NCBI GenBank assembly: GCA_903772945.1
Contig: CAICTM010000171.1
Location: forward strand, 1 to 64,000
Direction of reading: 5' to 3'
DNA length: 64,000 nucleotides
DNA from: Seminavis robusta
Lineage: Eukaryota > Bacillariophyta > Bacillariophyceae > Naviculales > Naviculaceae
Shown here piece after piece: positions 31,318 to 43,536 of the stretch; position 1 is the first letter of the stretch, and every line of letters begins with the position of its first letter. A program made the position numbers and the translations under genes. A model generated the notes under the pieces. The model saw nothing but the letters and a program-made list of their open reading frames with translations, was not told the DNA's origin and searched no databases.

Positions 31318-33454
31318 CTATATGGCACTACATATTTCAGTGGATGGGTCACAGCAGTGTGTGCAACATTCACAGGGCATGGCGGTAGCGCCAGATGCTC
31401 TGTCTGGTGTGCAATCTGCCGTGACTTTTGCCTTTATGCTGAGATGTGAACACACCTCATTCGGAAAGCTCCCAATGAAACCATTACCATTCACAGACAC
31501 ATATGCCAGATCAGATAATGCAGACATCTCCACAGGAATGCGCCCCAAGAAATCATTGTTTGCAATATGCAGAGACACGAGCTTGGACAAGTGGCCAAGA
31601 CTGGTACTCAGTGTTCCTGAAAAATTGCAGTCATTCAATTCCAACCACCTCAAGTTGCTGAGGCTTTGGAATAATTCCTCGGGTAGTGTGCCCCCAAATC
31701 CCTGGTTGTTTGAAAGGTTTAGCTGTAGCAAGTTTGACAAATTGCCAATCTCTGTGGGGATGGTACCAACAACCTGATGTAACCAACAATCATGCAGTGG
31801 TAAGCTTTTGTCAATAGGCAGCTTCCATAACGCACGTTGAATTCATGTTGCTTACCCTGGTATCAGAAATCCCAAATTGTTGCAAGTTTGTGAGGCTAAG
31901 CAATTCTGACGGCATTGACCCTGATAGATGTGTATTGCGTAACCATAGGCAGATGCCCCGGAAGTGCCCAACTTCAGTTGGAATGGTCCCAGTGATGGGA
32001 TTTTGCCGCACAGACAGGAGTGTGAGCTTTGCAAGATTCTCAAACAGGATTCCTGGGAGGGTGCCTTCTAGTTTGTTGTCGGACAAGGCCAGCCTTTCCA
32101 AATTCTGTAACTGAGCCAGCTCAACTGGAAGTGATCCATGTAAGTTGTTCCCCAGAAAATCTAGAATCTGCAGCTTTGAAAGCAAGGCCATTTCAGTGGG
32201 AAGCTGCCCATTGAGCAGATTTTTCTCTGTACATTAACAGTGCATGCATGCAAGGATAACATCATTAGGACTCCCGCCAGCATCAGAATCAGTATCCAAA
32301 CAAACAAATGATGACTCACTCAGGTAAATCTCATTCACTTCTTCCCCATCCTTACAGAGCAACCCTGCCCACAAACACTCTGAATTCACTGTGAGCCATC
32401 TAGCCTTTGGTTCAGGTTCACTGGCTCGAGACTCTGGAAAACTATTATAGTAGCATGTGTCTGTCTCATTCCCTTTTGGAGGATTGCATACATGCCATGG
32501 CTCATTTTCAGTCGTTTCAAAGTACAAGAGGGCCAAAATGAATCTCTGCAACAGAAAGGGGTTATCATGATTGGCTTGATGATTCAGAATCCACTGGAAG
32601 GCCTTGTTTCGTGGAGAAGAAATAGATTCAGACTGGCGAAAGTAGCCATCACCCAGGTCTTGCTCCAGATGCTTTTGTAGTCTTGCTGCTTGTACATCCT
32701 GGTTGTACCGGTACGTGTATGCTTCATCTATCTCTGGAGTTTCACCCTGGCTGCACAGACCATTTCCACAAATGGACGCAGCAAAAATGACAATGGTGAG
32801 CAACACCATGCACAAAGGGATGGCATACAATAGGATATGCTTCTTCCGCCTGAAAGAGGCCTCATTATTCATTGGACGTGCGACTTGTGAGGGTTCTGCG
32901 TCCACTATGAGTTGTGCTACAGGGGAGGTCTCATCAAGCTCATTGGATGCTTCTACTATAATACCTGATTCATCATCAGCGACAGAGCGTTGGCCTCTCT
33001 CAAATAATGAAGCACCTGTGAATAGACCTTCGATCCAATGGGCTCCGGGGAGACTTTGACAACGTCTTAAATTTGAAGTTTCAGCTTCAGGCAATGATAT
33101 CTCGTCTGTGTATTCATCTACAAACAGAGATGCATCCTTGTCCATGAATGCTTCGGTAGCTTCTCTACTACTAGTAGTTCTTTCTCTTGCAATTTTCAGG
33201 ATATCAGCTTTTTCCTCGCCACGGGCAGCGGTCCTGTCTTTAACCGCGGTCAATGTTGGGCGGTCTGGACTACTAGAAGCAATGTGGGTTTTCGAGCAGG
33301 GAGATGCTACCGGTACCTTTAAGGTAAAGGTACCGCTATCGGTACGTGGAGTGGAAGCAGAAGCTCTTAACCGCACCACTTTTAGGATTTCCTCATCATA
33401 GATAGCTGCTTCATCACCACTGTTGCTGCTGGTGTCATCCATTGTGCTATTCAT
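31318..33454 (-). CDS. intact LRR receptor-like membrane protein (copy C)
   Basis: Exons 33454-32320, 32226-31856 and 31773-31318 (653 residues), introns phase 1 and phase 0. Acidic cytosolic N-terminus of about 200 residues with a Ser/Thr-rich stretch; one membrane helix (YAIPLCMVLLTIVIFAASI); an extracellular Cys-paired cap (WHVCNPPKGNETDTCYY, LWAGLLCKDGEE); about ten LRRs of the LxGxIPxEL type; and a Cys-rich C-terminus CECCTHCCDPS. No kinase domain, so it is receptor-like or adhesive rather than a receptor kinase. Same plan and intron positions as the neighbour at 34545-36771, hence a tandem duplicate. Convergent with the M6 gene 100 bp away. Confidence 0.85.
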
Positions 33455-34544
33455 TGTGTCCCTTTACATGTAGTGAACACTCTTGTTGGCAAGAAGCAAG
33501 TTTTATCCGAAGCAGTCAACACGTATTGGCAACTGGCAACCAGACTGACTGTCACTCGACTGCCATGTGCACAACTCTGTCTTCTTTGCCAAAGCCCCAC
33601 CCTCGCAGCATCGCTTCGGTAGGTAACCTCCCTATCTCCCTATCTAAAGAAAACCTTGAACCAGAAGCCACAGCCAGAGAACCTGGCAACCCCGAAAAGG
33701 AAGGGAGCACTCCTTTTCTTAAGAAAACTCGGAAAGGGGGGGATTCGTGGAACTTTGGTAGTCAGAGCCGCGGTCACTGGGCAATAGGGGTCCGCTAAAA
33801 AAAGTACTAGCACTGAGTACGATGCACAGTAAGTAAGTGGTTCGGTTAAATTGCCGGATTTATACAGTATTAGTCCGAATTACAGGAAGCGAATGAATCG
33901 AATCGAATCATTTGATTTGTCCAAGAGAAGTGAATCTTTTTGGACACATAGCTGACAAGATGACACATTGAGCCATTGAGCAGTTCATCAGTACCACGCA
34001 CATGACATCGTCTTCGTCATCGACTTCGTACTTGTACTGTAGGGTTTTCGTACACTAGTAGTAATAGCCAGAAGGCAGAAGGTGGCAATAGCTGTGGCAA
34101 TGGGGTACTAGTAGGCTAGTAGGTACTACAAGTAGGTTTTTAGCAAGAACAAGAAAGTCAGTGCTGCACCTGCTGGCCGCTGGCCAGTCAGGGCAAAGAA
34201 CGCTTCCGCTATAGACAGGTTTCACGTCCTCCATTCCATGTGCCAGCCAGCTACTAGTAGGCCAGCTAGTCAAACGCGCCAATGGCCGTGCTTATGGGGG
34301 AGAAAATTTGCTAAAGAGGCCCTAGCTAGCAGCAAATTCGACTACCTGTTCACAAAGCAAAGGATGCCGATCACTGAGCAACCAACGTTCCTTGTAGGCC
34401 GGCACGGAGTCCTACCGGTACGTGCGTGTAGACTAGTTTGGTTGCCACGGCCACCTTGGTTGGGCTCGTCGTGGCATGGCAACAATACCTGCAGCAATTC
34501 GTGAGCTGTTGATTTTGACAACACTCAAAGGCTCCTCTATTGAT
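33455..34544. other. intergenic region between tandem LRR genes
   Basis: Promoter side of copy C and 3' side of copy D. Short palindromic CTAGTACTAG-like motifs and an ACCGGTAC box near 34415; no gene seen. Confidence 0.5.
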
Positions 34545-36771
34545 TCAGGTGGGCATTGTCGACTTGATTCTGCGCAGAGAACGCAAGACATTTCCGGATT
34601 GAGGACTACAATGTCCGCTTGATGGCTCACAACACTGCGTGCAACATTCACATGGCATTGCAACAACATTCGTTGCTTTGTCTAGTGCGCAATCAGCCAC
34701 TACCTCTCTGCTTTTGCTGACCATCGATTGGCATACACTTCCAGGAAAATCTCCTGTCAATTGGTTCCCATTCACACAGATATGTTGCAGATTAGACAAG
34801 GTGGACATCTCCACCGGTATGCTTCCCGTGAAGGCATTGTTGGCAATGTCCAAATAGTTCAGCCTGTGCAAGTCACCAAAATTGGTACTCAGTGTTCCTG
34901 AAAAGTTGCAACTGTTCAGTACCACAAAGCTCAAGTTACGAAGACCGGTGAACGCCTCCTCTGGTATGGTTCCTCTTAGTCCTGGGTTATTTGACAGCCC
35001 CAGCTCCACCAGATTCTCCAAACGACCAAGTTCAGAAGGTATGGTGCCAGAGGCTAGACCATCTTTCCAAGACAAGACAATGAGGTTTGACATATTGCCA
35101 ATCTCAGTAGGTAGAGACCCAAAAACCTGTCATTGGCCAAACGAATTAATAGTTAGAACAAGTCCTCCTTGTGCCACTGGTCATGATGACTATTGGCTGG
35201 ATCCATGCGATTGGTACCTACCTTAGTCCCATCAAGAGTCAATTGCCTCAGCTTTGTGAGGCTGAACAATTCAGAGGGAATTGACCCAGATATTTGAGTT
35301 CTTTTTATCCAAAGGTTCCTGCCTTGGAAGTACCCAACTTCAGTTGGAATAGTTCCAGAGATGGGATTGTATTGCAGTGACAGGCGTTGAATATTTGACT
35401 TGAAGAAGGACAAATGGAGGGTGCCTGTAAGCATGTTATTCTCAAGGGCCAGCCTTTCCAAATTCTGCAACTGATAGAGCCCAACTGGGATGGAACCATG
35501 CAACTTGTTCTTTAAGAAATCAATTTGTTCTAAGCTTGTCAGCATAACCAATTCAGTGGGGATTTTCCCATTTAGCCTATTCGCTTCTGCACATGGAGGA
35601 GTGTGGAAAGACAAAAGAGTCAGACAACATGCACAATCATCATGATGGGTTCACATACATGTCCTTGCTTACTCAGCCGAATCTCAACCAGTTCCCCGTT
35701 CTTACAGAGCAAGCCCGCCCACAGACACTCTGAATTCTTTGTGAGCCATCTAGTTGTGAGATGAGGTTTAATGCCTGTAGACTCTGGATATGAGTCATAT
35801 TGGCAGCTGTCCGACTCGCCCCCTTGTGGAGGATTGCAGACAAGCCATGGCTCTTCTTCCGTTGTTGCAAAGTAGAAGAGGGCAACAATGAATCTCTGTA
35901 GGAGACTACCATCCATAATATTGCCACTGGAATCCATTTCAAGTGGATGATCATTCAAGATCCAATGAAGTGCCCTGTTTTGTGGAGAAGAAGCAGAAGT
36001 CGATTCTGACTGCTCAAAGTAGCCATCACCCAGGTCTCTTTCTAGAAGTGTTCTTAATGTTTGGATTTGCTCAGAGCTGTCGGGAGTACCCATTTCTACT
36101 TCAGAGGTGTCCCCAAAGGTGCCGAGGCCGCTTGCACAGAGCGACCCAATCACAAAAACTCCAATAACCAAGAAAACGTAGAGCACAAGGGAATAGTACA
36201 CGCAGAACTTGTTCTTTGTTCTGCTCGTGGAAGACGTAATGGGAGTGGCAAACTGTGAAGGGACGCAATCGTCCTCGATTGGAACAGCGACAGGCTCGCC
36301 CTGATTGTTGCTGCACCGGGTTAGTTCAATATCGGCTCTCATCCCCTCATCCGATGATTCGTAATCGAAACCATCACTGATGGAATTTGTGCGCCCAACC
36401 AAACCTTGGATGAAGTAGGCTCCAGGGATACTGTTGATCTGAACAGCATTATGCCGTCTCAAATCAGTGCTCTGGCATTCTGTCCGTCGCTCTTCTGTTT
36501 TTTCGTGGGGGGACAACGACCCTTGCTGACTGTGGCTCTGGACAGCACTACGCTGTGGCTTATCAGTGCTGTGGCGTTCAACCTCCTTCTCTTCCATTTT
36601 CTCAGAGTGGGACAACGATGCTTGTGGTTCTCTGCGTGGCGCTGGATCGCTAGCTGTTGCTTGCACCACCTCGAGTGGATCCAAATTGTCCTTAGGGGTC
36701 TTGCTCTCTACCCGTGGTTGCACAATCGTTTGGATGTCCGCGTCCGCGGCGGCATCTTTGCCATCAGCCAT
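34545..36771 (-). CDS. intact LRR receptor-like membrane protein (copy D)
   Basis: Exons 36771-35673, 35586-35222 and 35126-34545 (681 residues), splice phases identical to copy C. Hydrophilic N-terminus with a repeated HS(E/H)K(M/T)EE pattern (residues about 55-105); membrane helix YVFLVIGVFVIGSLCASGL; cap Cys motifs WLVCNPPQGGESDSCQY and LWAGLLCKNG; LRRs such as LHGSIPVGLYQLQNLERLAL; tail CECCTQCCEPSSGHC. The N-terminal cytosolic region has diverged strongly from copy C while the ectodomain is well kept, which suggests selection on ligand-binding architecture. Role: recognition or adhesion at the surface (inference). Confidence 0.85.
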
Positions 36772-38274
36772 GCTTCAATTGCTGCTGCTGAGGTTTTTCC
36801 AGAGTGTTGGAGGCTACAATGAGGGGGCGGGGGGCGGATTCCTAAAAAGGCTGATAGATACTGGCAGATAATTGACACCTTCTGCAGAACTGGACCAGGA
36901 AGCCGATTCGATTCGATTCCAAAAAGCTTTTTAACTGGAGATTGGAGATGGCGAGCTTAGATACATGTAAATGTATGCATAGTGGAGTTGTGTTTGCTGT
37001 GGCTGTGGTGCGTACAAAAAACCAAAAAACCTGCTGCCTTTGGCTTTTGGAGTAATAAGAGAGCTAGTGAGTACAATTATTGCTGTCCAGCTCTAGAGCT
37101 GGCTTCAATAATTGTTGTTGACTCCTCACTCTCAAAGGTGACTGCTCTGGCCACGACTATCAAGATTTAGTACAAGAGTGATGCAGTGGTTTTTGTATAC
37201 TTTTTAATGATTTATTGACCATAGACACTGACGCACTGAATCGAATCGAATCACTGACAGCTGTTTCGTCATCCATCATCGACTGACTTACTAGTCTTAC
37301 GGAGCTCGGAGCTCTTTCTAAAGAACGGAGTGAACGAAGCTGAACGGAGAACGGTGTCTTCAGCTTTCAGCTGCCTGTGTAATACATGTACTAGTCTAGT
37401 CTACTGTATTAGTACTGCCGATAGCTGCGTAGCTGTGCTGTGTGGTTGTGTGGGGCAATGTATATATCAGCTACCAGGTACCGGTACAGTAGCAAGCAGC
37501 TCCAAAGAGCTCTCCAAAGTCCAAGGGTCAAAACTAACACTTTTTGTGTTTTGCTACTAGATTACTAGCTAGGAGGAAGCCGGTGGACTACAACAGCTCC
37601 CAGCAAAAGATCAAACTGCCTTCCCACTTACTTGCAGCCTAGGCAGCCACTGGTGCAGCAGTCCGCAGTGATTAACTTTTGTCACCATTCAGTAGTGGCA
37701 CATAGTCCACTGGATACTCAGAGCTCAGAGTTGACTAGTCGGAGTACATACATGACATTGTAGTGTTTTGACGGGCTTCAAATCTCTGTCGAGACGTCCT
37801 TCATCGTTCCTACATGGAATGCTTTGAAAGTCTTTGCGTCTTTGCTTTGCGAGGTTTGCAGGAGCCATGGAGTTCACGAGATGTATTACTAACTCACAGG
37901 GGCGATTTTGTTATTTATGTACAGAGAAAACGGAATTAGAGTTAGTTGCACTACATGTGAACACTCTCGAGCTCAGTTCAACAGTTCACAAGACGGCACC
38001 GGTACATACAGCCTTCCTGTTGGCTTAAATAAAGATTTCCAAGTACCCTTCATGATGTCCCTTTTCCCCCAACCTCTTGTATGCGCGGTTCCTTGTTCCA
38101 AGTCTCGAGGCAAACCATCGAAACACCGAAACTGGCACAATAAGACGATTGTTGCCATACTTGAATTCTTGGAGAGACAGAATATATAGCTTGCAAGAGG
38201 GATGCTGTTGTAGTGGCAGTAAGGGTTTGATTGGGGGTCGTTTGAAAAGCTTGCATTGCATTGTCATACGTACG
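36772..38274. other. intergenic region, no supported gene
   Basis: Only short frames; GGTACCGGTAC at about 37476. Includes the divergent promoter area of copy D and of the DUF285 gene. Confidence 0.5.
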
Positions 38275-39842
38275 ATGGCATCCACAACGCGAGTAGTAGT
38301 GGACGACACGAATTTTCGTCCATATGTGCGGCAATGCTTGGAAGCGCTGACGGACGACAATCCCACCGCGTGCGATGAATTGTCGGACTGGGATACGAGT
38401 CGCGTGACCGATTGCAGTTTGCTCTTTTGGCAAGACTTGGGTGATGGAAATTGGAAATTGACGACACCCGGTGCCAACTTGTTCAACACGGATATCAGTC
38501 GGTGGAATACGAGTGGATGTACCACCATGCGCAGCATGTTCCACGGCGCGTCCATGCTAGATCAAGATTTGAGTGGCTGGGATACCAGCCGTGTCACGGA
38601 CATGAGTCGACTCTTTCAAGGGGCTGCGCGGTTCGGTTCGTCCAATACGACGCAAACCAATCTACTGCAACAGTGGAACACTCACCGTGTCACGGACATG
38701 AGTCACATGTTCCGCTATGCCGAGCATTTTTCCACCACTCGTCTCGATTGGGATGTGAGTCGAGTCCAGTTCTTTTCTTACATGTTTCACGATGCCACGG
38801 CTTTTGCGGGGGAACTTGGGCACTGGGATGTGTCGGCCGCGCAAGATCATACTGGCACTATTACGACTACACCCAAATGGGCCTTCAAATCCATGTTTGA
38901 TGGAGCGGCCGCATTCAATCAACCCCTGCAACACTGGAATGTCACAGGAGCCAAAAGTTTGGCATTTATGTTTCATGTGAGTACTTAACTCAACTATCCT
39001 ATTCTTGCAAGCTGATATACATGTGCTGATGACCACCCTCCTCTTTTTCTTCATGCCTCTTCACTATATATATATAGAACGCGTACTCGTTCAATCAAGA
39101 TCTCTCCTCGTGGGATGTACATCAGGTCACCGACATGACGGCCATGTTTGAGGGAGCCAAAGCCTTTCAACAAAGACTCTGTTGGAATATCATTCACAAC
39201 AACAATAATCACACCAATAATCACACGAGGGTTTTCACGGGAGCAGCACAAGGGACTCACGGCATGTTGCAAGGGACGCAAGGAACCGTGACACAACATT
39301 GTCAAGAAAAAATGGAACCAACACAAGCGCAATCCGGGTCATTTGTGGGAGTGACGGTGGGGCTACTTCTGCTACTGGTGTTGGGTGGTTTCTGTATCAT
39401 CTGGCAACGACGGCCGTGTCGACGGAATCGAAACATTCGGCTCCCCAAACGAAAACGAAAACGAAAAAGAACACGACAATCTATTAGTATTGTGGAAGAA
39501 GAACAAGTCTTTTTTGGACAAACCACCGAGGAAATTCAACAACAACAACACCAAGACGATTATCGTCATCACGAACAACAAAAGAGACAACAACCACAAA
39601 CGGACGAGGACGATTCTTCGTGCTTGGAAGAAGAAGAAGAAGAAATTTGCTTTGACAGTGCTGACAACGACGACGCAGTGTCGCTCTTTGGAACGGGGTG
39701 GTTCTTTTCCGAACAAACCTTGTCGATTCTGTCCATGGTACATATGGGTGGTGACGACGAGAAAGAAGATAGAGAGGCGACTACAACTACAACAGCACGA
39801 AGGAATCTGCAAGTGTTGCCAGATGGGGGAGTGTGGTGCTAG
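38275..39842 (+). CDS. DUF285/BspA-like repeat membrane protein
   Basis: Two exons, 38275-38976 and 39078-39842 (488 residues); the 101-nt intron (GTGAGT...TATATAG) is phase 0 and lies inside a repeat. Start at MASTTRVVVDD. About seven repeats of the form WDTSRVTDMSxLFxxAxxF (examples: WNTSGCTTMRSMFHGASMLD, WDVHQVTDMTAMFEGAKAF), the DUF285 family common in Mycoplasma lipoproteins and in stramenopiles. One membrane helix follows (VGVTVGLLLLLVLGGFCIIW), then a basic stop (KRKRKRKRTR) and an acidic/Gln-rich cytosolic tail. No N-terminal signal peptide is visible, so topology is uncertain; an unrecognised upstream exon is possible. Confidence 0.8.
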
Positions 39843-39992
39843 CTAGGCTAGGCTAGCTAGTCGCACAAAACAAAAGAACCAACTACCGGTAGTGGAAGCC
39901 GAAGAAGCTGTCATTTGAGGTGGATTGTTGTGGGCGTTCCTTTGCCTCCAATGGGGGCGCTGCTATATATTTTTAACCGTCCGATTTTTAAC

Positions 39993-40199
39993 TCATGCCC
40001 CGTTGTCTATTTCTCTGGAGATGCTTCCAACCAAATTGCTGTTTGCGATTTGACTAATCTCATTGCAGTGAAGCCTCACAGAGTCTTCCTCTGCTATAGC
40101 TAGAAAGGTTTGCTCCCAATAACACTCATTGTAGATTGCCCTGATTCCGGCATTTGCGGGCCCAATGCTGATCTCATCGTTCAAGCTCGGCTCAGTCAC
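39993..40199 (-). pseudogene. possible LRR cap fragment
   Basis: Reads NECYWEQTFLAIAEEDSVRL then HCNEISQIANSNLVGSISREI, resembling the region where the Cys cap joins the first LRR in the neighbouring genes (LxxSNxLxGxIPxEI). No continuation on either side, so it is at most a fragment. Confidence 0.3.
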
Positions 40200-40364
40200 G
40201 ATAACGGACCCCGTCTGTAACTACATGTATAGATAATATGCCAACTATATTTTATCGGAATGCCAAAAACCTTTCCATGGCACAGCTTCAGACACTTCTT
40301 CCCGCGTGCACTCCTCATGGGCTTGACAATTTTAAAAGCTTGTCTCTAGCCAGAATTACCTTCG

Positions 40365-42840
40365 TCAGCATGGACCACAGCTGCATCCACAAAGTAAGGT
40401 GCCTTGGCACACCTTTGTGGTAGTCTTTTTGCCAGTACAGCCATGAGCTTCATGGCATTCCCTTTCATAACCACGCATCATGCCACACAGCCCATCAGGG
40501 ATGCTCCCAGACAAGGATGTATTTGTAACCATTAAGAATCTCAAGTTGGTCAAGGCAAGGAGCTCTGTGGGTAGAGTTCCAGACAAGGCTGTGTCATGCA
40601 GTTGTAACTTCAGAAGGTTAGACATGAGACCAACCTCACTTGGAATGGTGCCAATGAATCTATTCCCATTCATGTGCAACCCTTGCAATGAAGTCAGGCT
40701 TGAAAACAAGCCTGGCGGGAGCTTGTCCTCAAGCTGGTTGGAACTCATGACTAGAAAATACAAGTCTGCATGAAAAGAGTATGGTAAACTCAGCTACCAA
40801 TTTCTTGTTCAAAACATCCCTGACTTGATGACTTACTGCTTAGCTTTGATAATTCTAGTGGAAGGTGCCCTGAAAGAGAATTGTCCTGTAAGGATAGAGC
40901 AGTCTACGACAAAAGATCAAGAGTGGCAAAGAACTGTAAGCATGTCATTGGCTACAGCACCAATCAATCTAGCGGACAGATTGACTTACAAGCTGTGTCA
41001 ATTGCCCAAGTTGATTTGAAATCAACCCGCTAAGGTTCCAATCTTCAAGGTGCAACATCGTAAGATTGGACAACCTTGCAATATCATCTTGGAGTACGGA
41101 GATTAGAAAAATCTAGATGCCTTTTCTGGTACAACAGGAGATGACTTACTGGGTATCCGGGCATTGACATCATTGGCTGTGTTTTTTAGCATGAGATACT
41201 CAAGTTGGGGCATGTTTTCAACAAGGTTTGGCAGAAGCTTCTCTGAGGCTAGTTGAGGGCAATCACGTATTCCAACGGATGTCAAGTTTGTCAGTTTGAA
41301 GAGTTCTGAAGGGACTGTGCCTGGTAAGGGATATGGGGTTCAGTATATTAGTGATGACAAGTGCATGGTAAGCTGCAGCACACAGTTGAAGCGTACCTGT
41401 CAGCTGGGTCATCAAGAAGTTTAAGCTTGTAAGGAAACCCAAATTGCCCAGTTCCGTGGGCACAGTTCCACCTATTCCACCCCCGCCAAGGCCAAGCGAC
41501 CTCAAATATGACAGGAGACCCAGCTCTGTAAGAATTGTTCCTGTAAGTGCTGTACTGAATGATACCAGCTCTGTCAGCTTTGTTAGTAATCCAATTTCGG
41601 TTGGGATCTGCCCTTTCAATTCCATGTTTCCTGGCAATTCCAGAACCTCCAAGCCTGCACTCAAAAGGGACAGCTCTGGTGGAATGGTTCCATCTAGCTT
41701 GTTTCCAATAAAGGACAAAGCTTTTATATGCCCAGAATCATCACACTGCATGTAGTCAGGAGTAAAGGAACGCTGTTCCCAGTTAATTGCACTCATGAAC
41801 TTCCCAGTCTAGCCAGCTATAATGATTCACCCAAAAGTCTCCCCTGGTGGAGAAGAAGAAGGTAGCCAAAGCGAAAATTTGGGTCCTTCTCCATTTTGGA
41901 AGTGTTGCAAGATTTGTTTTGTTGCTGACTAGCCATTCAAAAGCCTTGTGTTGGGGGGACCTATGGTCTTGTAGATCTTCCAAGGTGTATAGTCAGGAAG
42001 ATTAAGAGACGTTAGAAGGCCATCAATCGAACTTGAACTTATTGGTGCTTGTGTGGCTGCGGGCAGCACTGGAACCCTAACAACCCCATTTTCTGGGACT
42101 GATTGGCTGGTTTCTCGGCCCCTGATAATTCGATTTACCACAACAAAAACCACAAGGAAAGTGGTCACGATGAGCATAACAATAATCATTTGAAGTGAAA
42201 CGTCACGCAAAAGTTTTCTCTTCCAAGCAGTTCTGCTTCTTGCTATGAAGGGCACTCCACTAGGGAGAAATTCTTCCGTTCCCTGATGGTCAATGGGATA
42301 TGCGACAGCTTGAATATCTTCTTCCTCCCAGTTTCCTCCTTCATTGTCCGATTCCGAAGATCCATCTTCTTCTTGAAGATGTGTGGCGATCCCATCAACA
42401 GAATATGCTCCTGGCTGTACAAACTCTGCTATGACATTTTGCATGCGCCTCAAGGATGCCATACCAATACTTGAGCTTGGAATATTGCTGGGCTCTTGTT
42501 CCTCCGTAGCACACATGAGACTTCTTGCTGGACGTGAAGCCTGATTGTGGGACTTTGGGAAACCCGGCTCTTGAGCCTGTTCAGAATCAATGGCCGCCCT
42601 GGCAGCGGCGGCTCTTTGGGCTACGATTTCCATCAAGTCAAAGTCATCATTCTCATGACTACCAGCACTCTTCGTATTTGTATGTGGGCCGAGTGCAGTC
42701 AGATTCTCCCTTGGATGTTGATTCCCTAGATGGTGATGTTCTCTTTGTTGAGAATTGTTGTCGTCTTCAGCTGCTGCTGCAATCCTCTGATCCACAATCT
42801 TCATCAGCTCAAAGTTTGCATCGCTAATATCAGTATTCAT
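40365..42840 (-). pseudogene. decayed LRR receptor-like gene (copy B), inverted paralogue of copy A
   Basis: Exons 42840-41397, 41320-41150, 41087-40990, 40903-40837 and 40765-40365, with the same exon lengths (171, 98, 67, 401 nt) and phases as copy A. Membrane helix MLIVTTFLVVFVVV; LRRs such as LDGTIPPELSLLS; Cys tail CGCSCGPC. Frame is lost twice in exon 1: two extra bases in the DYT(L)ED region near 41990, and an extra TTAA after HECN near 41787. Both sites are intact in copy A, whose own two lesions are intact here, so the copies decayed independently. Intron sequences are also alignable to copy A, implying recent duplication or conversion. Confidence 0.75.
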
Positions 42841-43183
42841 TGTCGGCCCGTCTTTGGGAGAGAGAATAAGCTCTGTGCATGAGAGGCAGTCACCAAGAGA
42901 AATACCACAGCCTTGATGAATACGGGTGACAACGAACGACGAATTTCATAGATTTAGTAATAGTAATGGTGAGCACCTCAATGGTTGATTGGGAAGATAC
43001 TACCTGGTACGTCAATAACAGGAGAAGATTCGTACTGCGTCAATGCCATGAGACAAGTTGAGAGGTCGACGAGAGCCGATCGAGGGCAAATGCCATGAGC
43101 GCTGCCCCCGCGAAAAGTCATTGAGAAAGACTCTTTACCTCGGCAGTCTATCTGCCTGAGCCCTCACCCCCTTTTTTGGTATT

Positions 43184-43240
43184 TCCTGTTTCCTGTTTCC
43201 TGCTTCCTGTTTCCTGCTTCCTGTTTCCTGTTTCCTGTTC
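43184..43240. repeat. TTTCCTG tandem repeat (polypyrimidine)
   Basis: About eight copies of a 7-nt unit TTTCCTG/CTTCCTG. All pyrimidine except one G per unit. Confidence 0.8.
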
Positions 43241-43409
43241 CGGTGAAGCCAAAATATAGGGATAGAGATAGGCACAAGCCAACTCTACAAATTTAGGGGT
43301 AGGAATAAATCATGATTATTCAAGGTTAGTGCATTCAACACAATAAGCCAGCAGAAGCTACAAAAGTTACAGGGATGTACGGGCGTGACAGCTGTAAAAT
43401 TATGGTTAG

Positions 43410-43453
43410 CGGGCGGCAACACACGACGAAGTCGGGTGTTGTCACCAGGGCTA
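43410..43453. repeat. 44-bp hairpin repeat, copy 1
   Basis: Contains CAACACACGACGAAGTCGGG and then TGTTGTC: an inverted repeat (CGAC-GAA-GTCG core, CAACAC/GTGTTG arms). 43 of 44 bases match copy 2. Confidence 0.8.
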
Positions 43454-43492
43454 GCATAAATAAAAAAGAAGGTTATATTGAAGGAATGATAC

Positions 43493-43536
43493 CGGGCGGC
43501 AACACACGACGAAGTCGGGTGTTGTCGCCAGGGCTA
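43493..43536. repeat. 44-bp hairpin repeat, copy 2
   Basis: Same orientation as copy 1, 83 bp downstream, one substitution. Confidence 0.8.
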
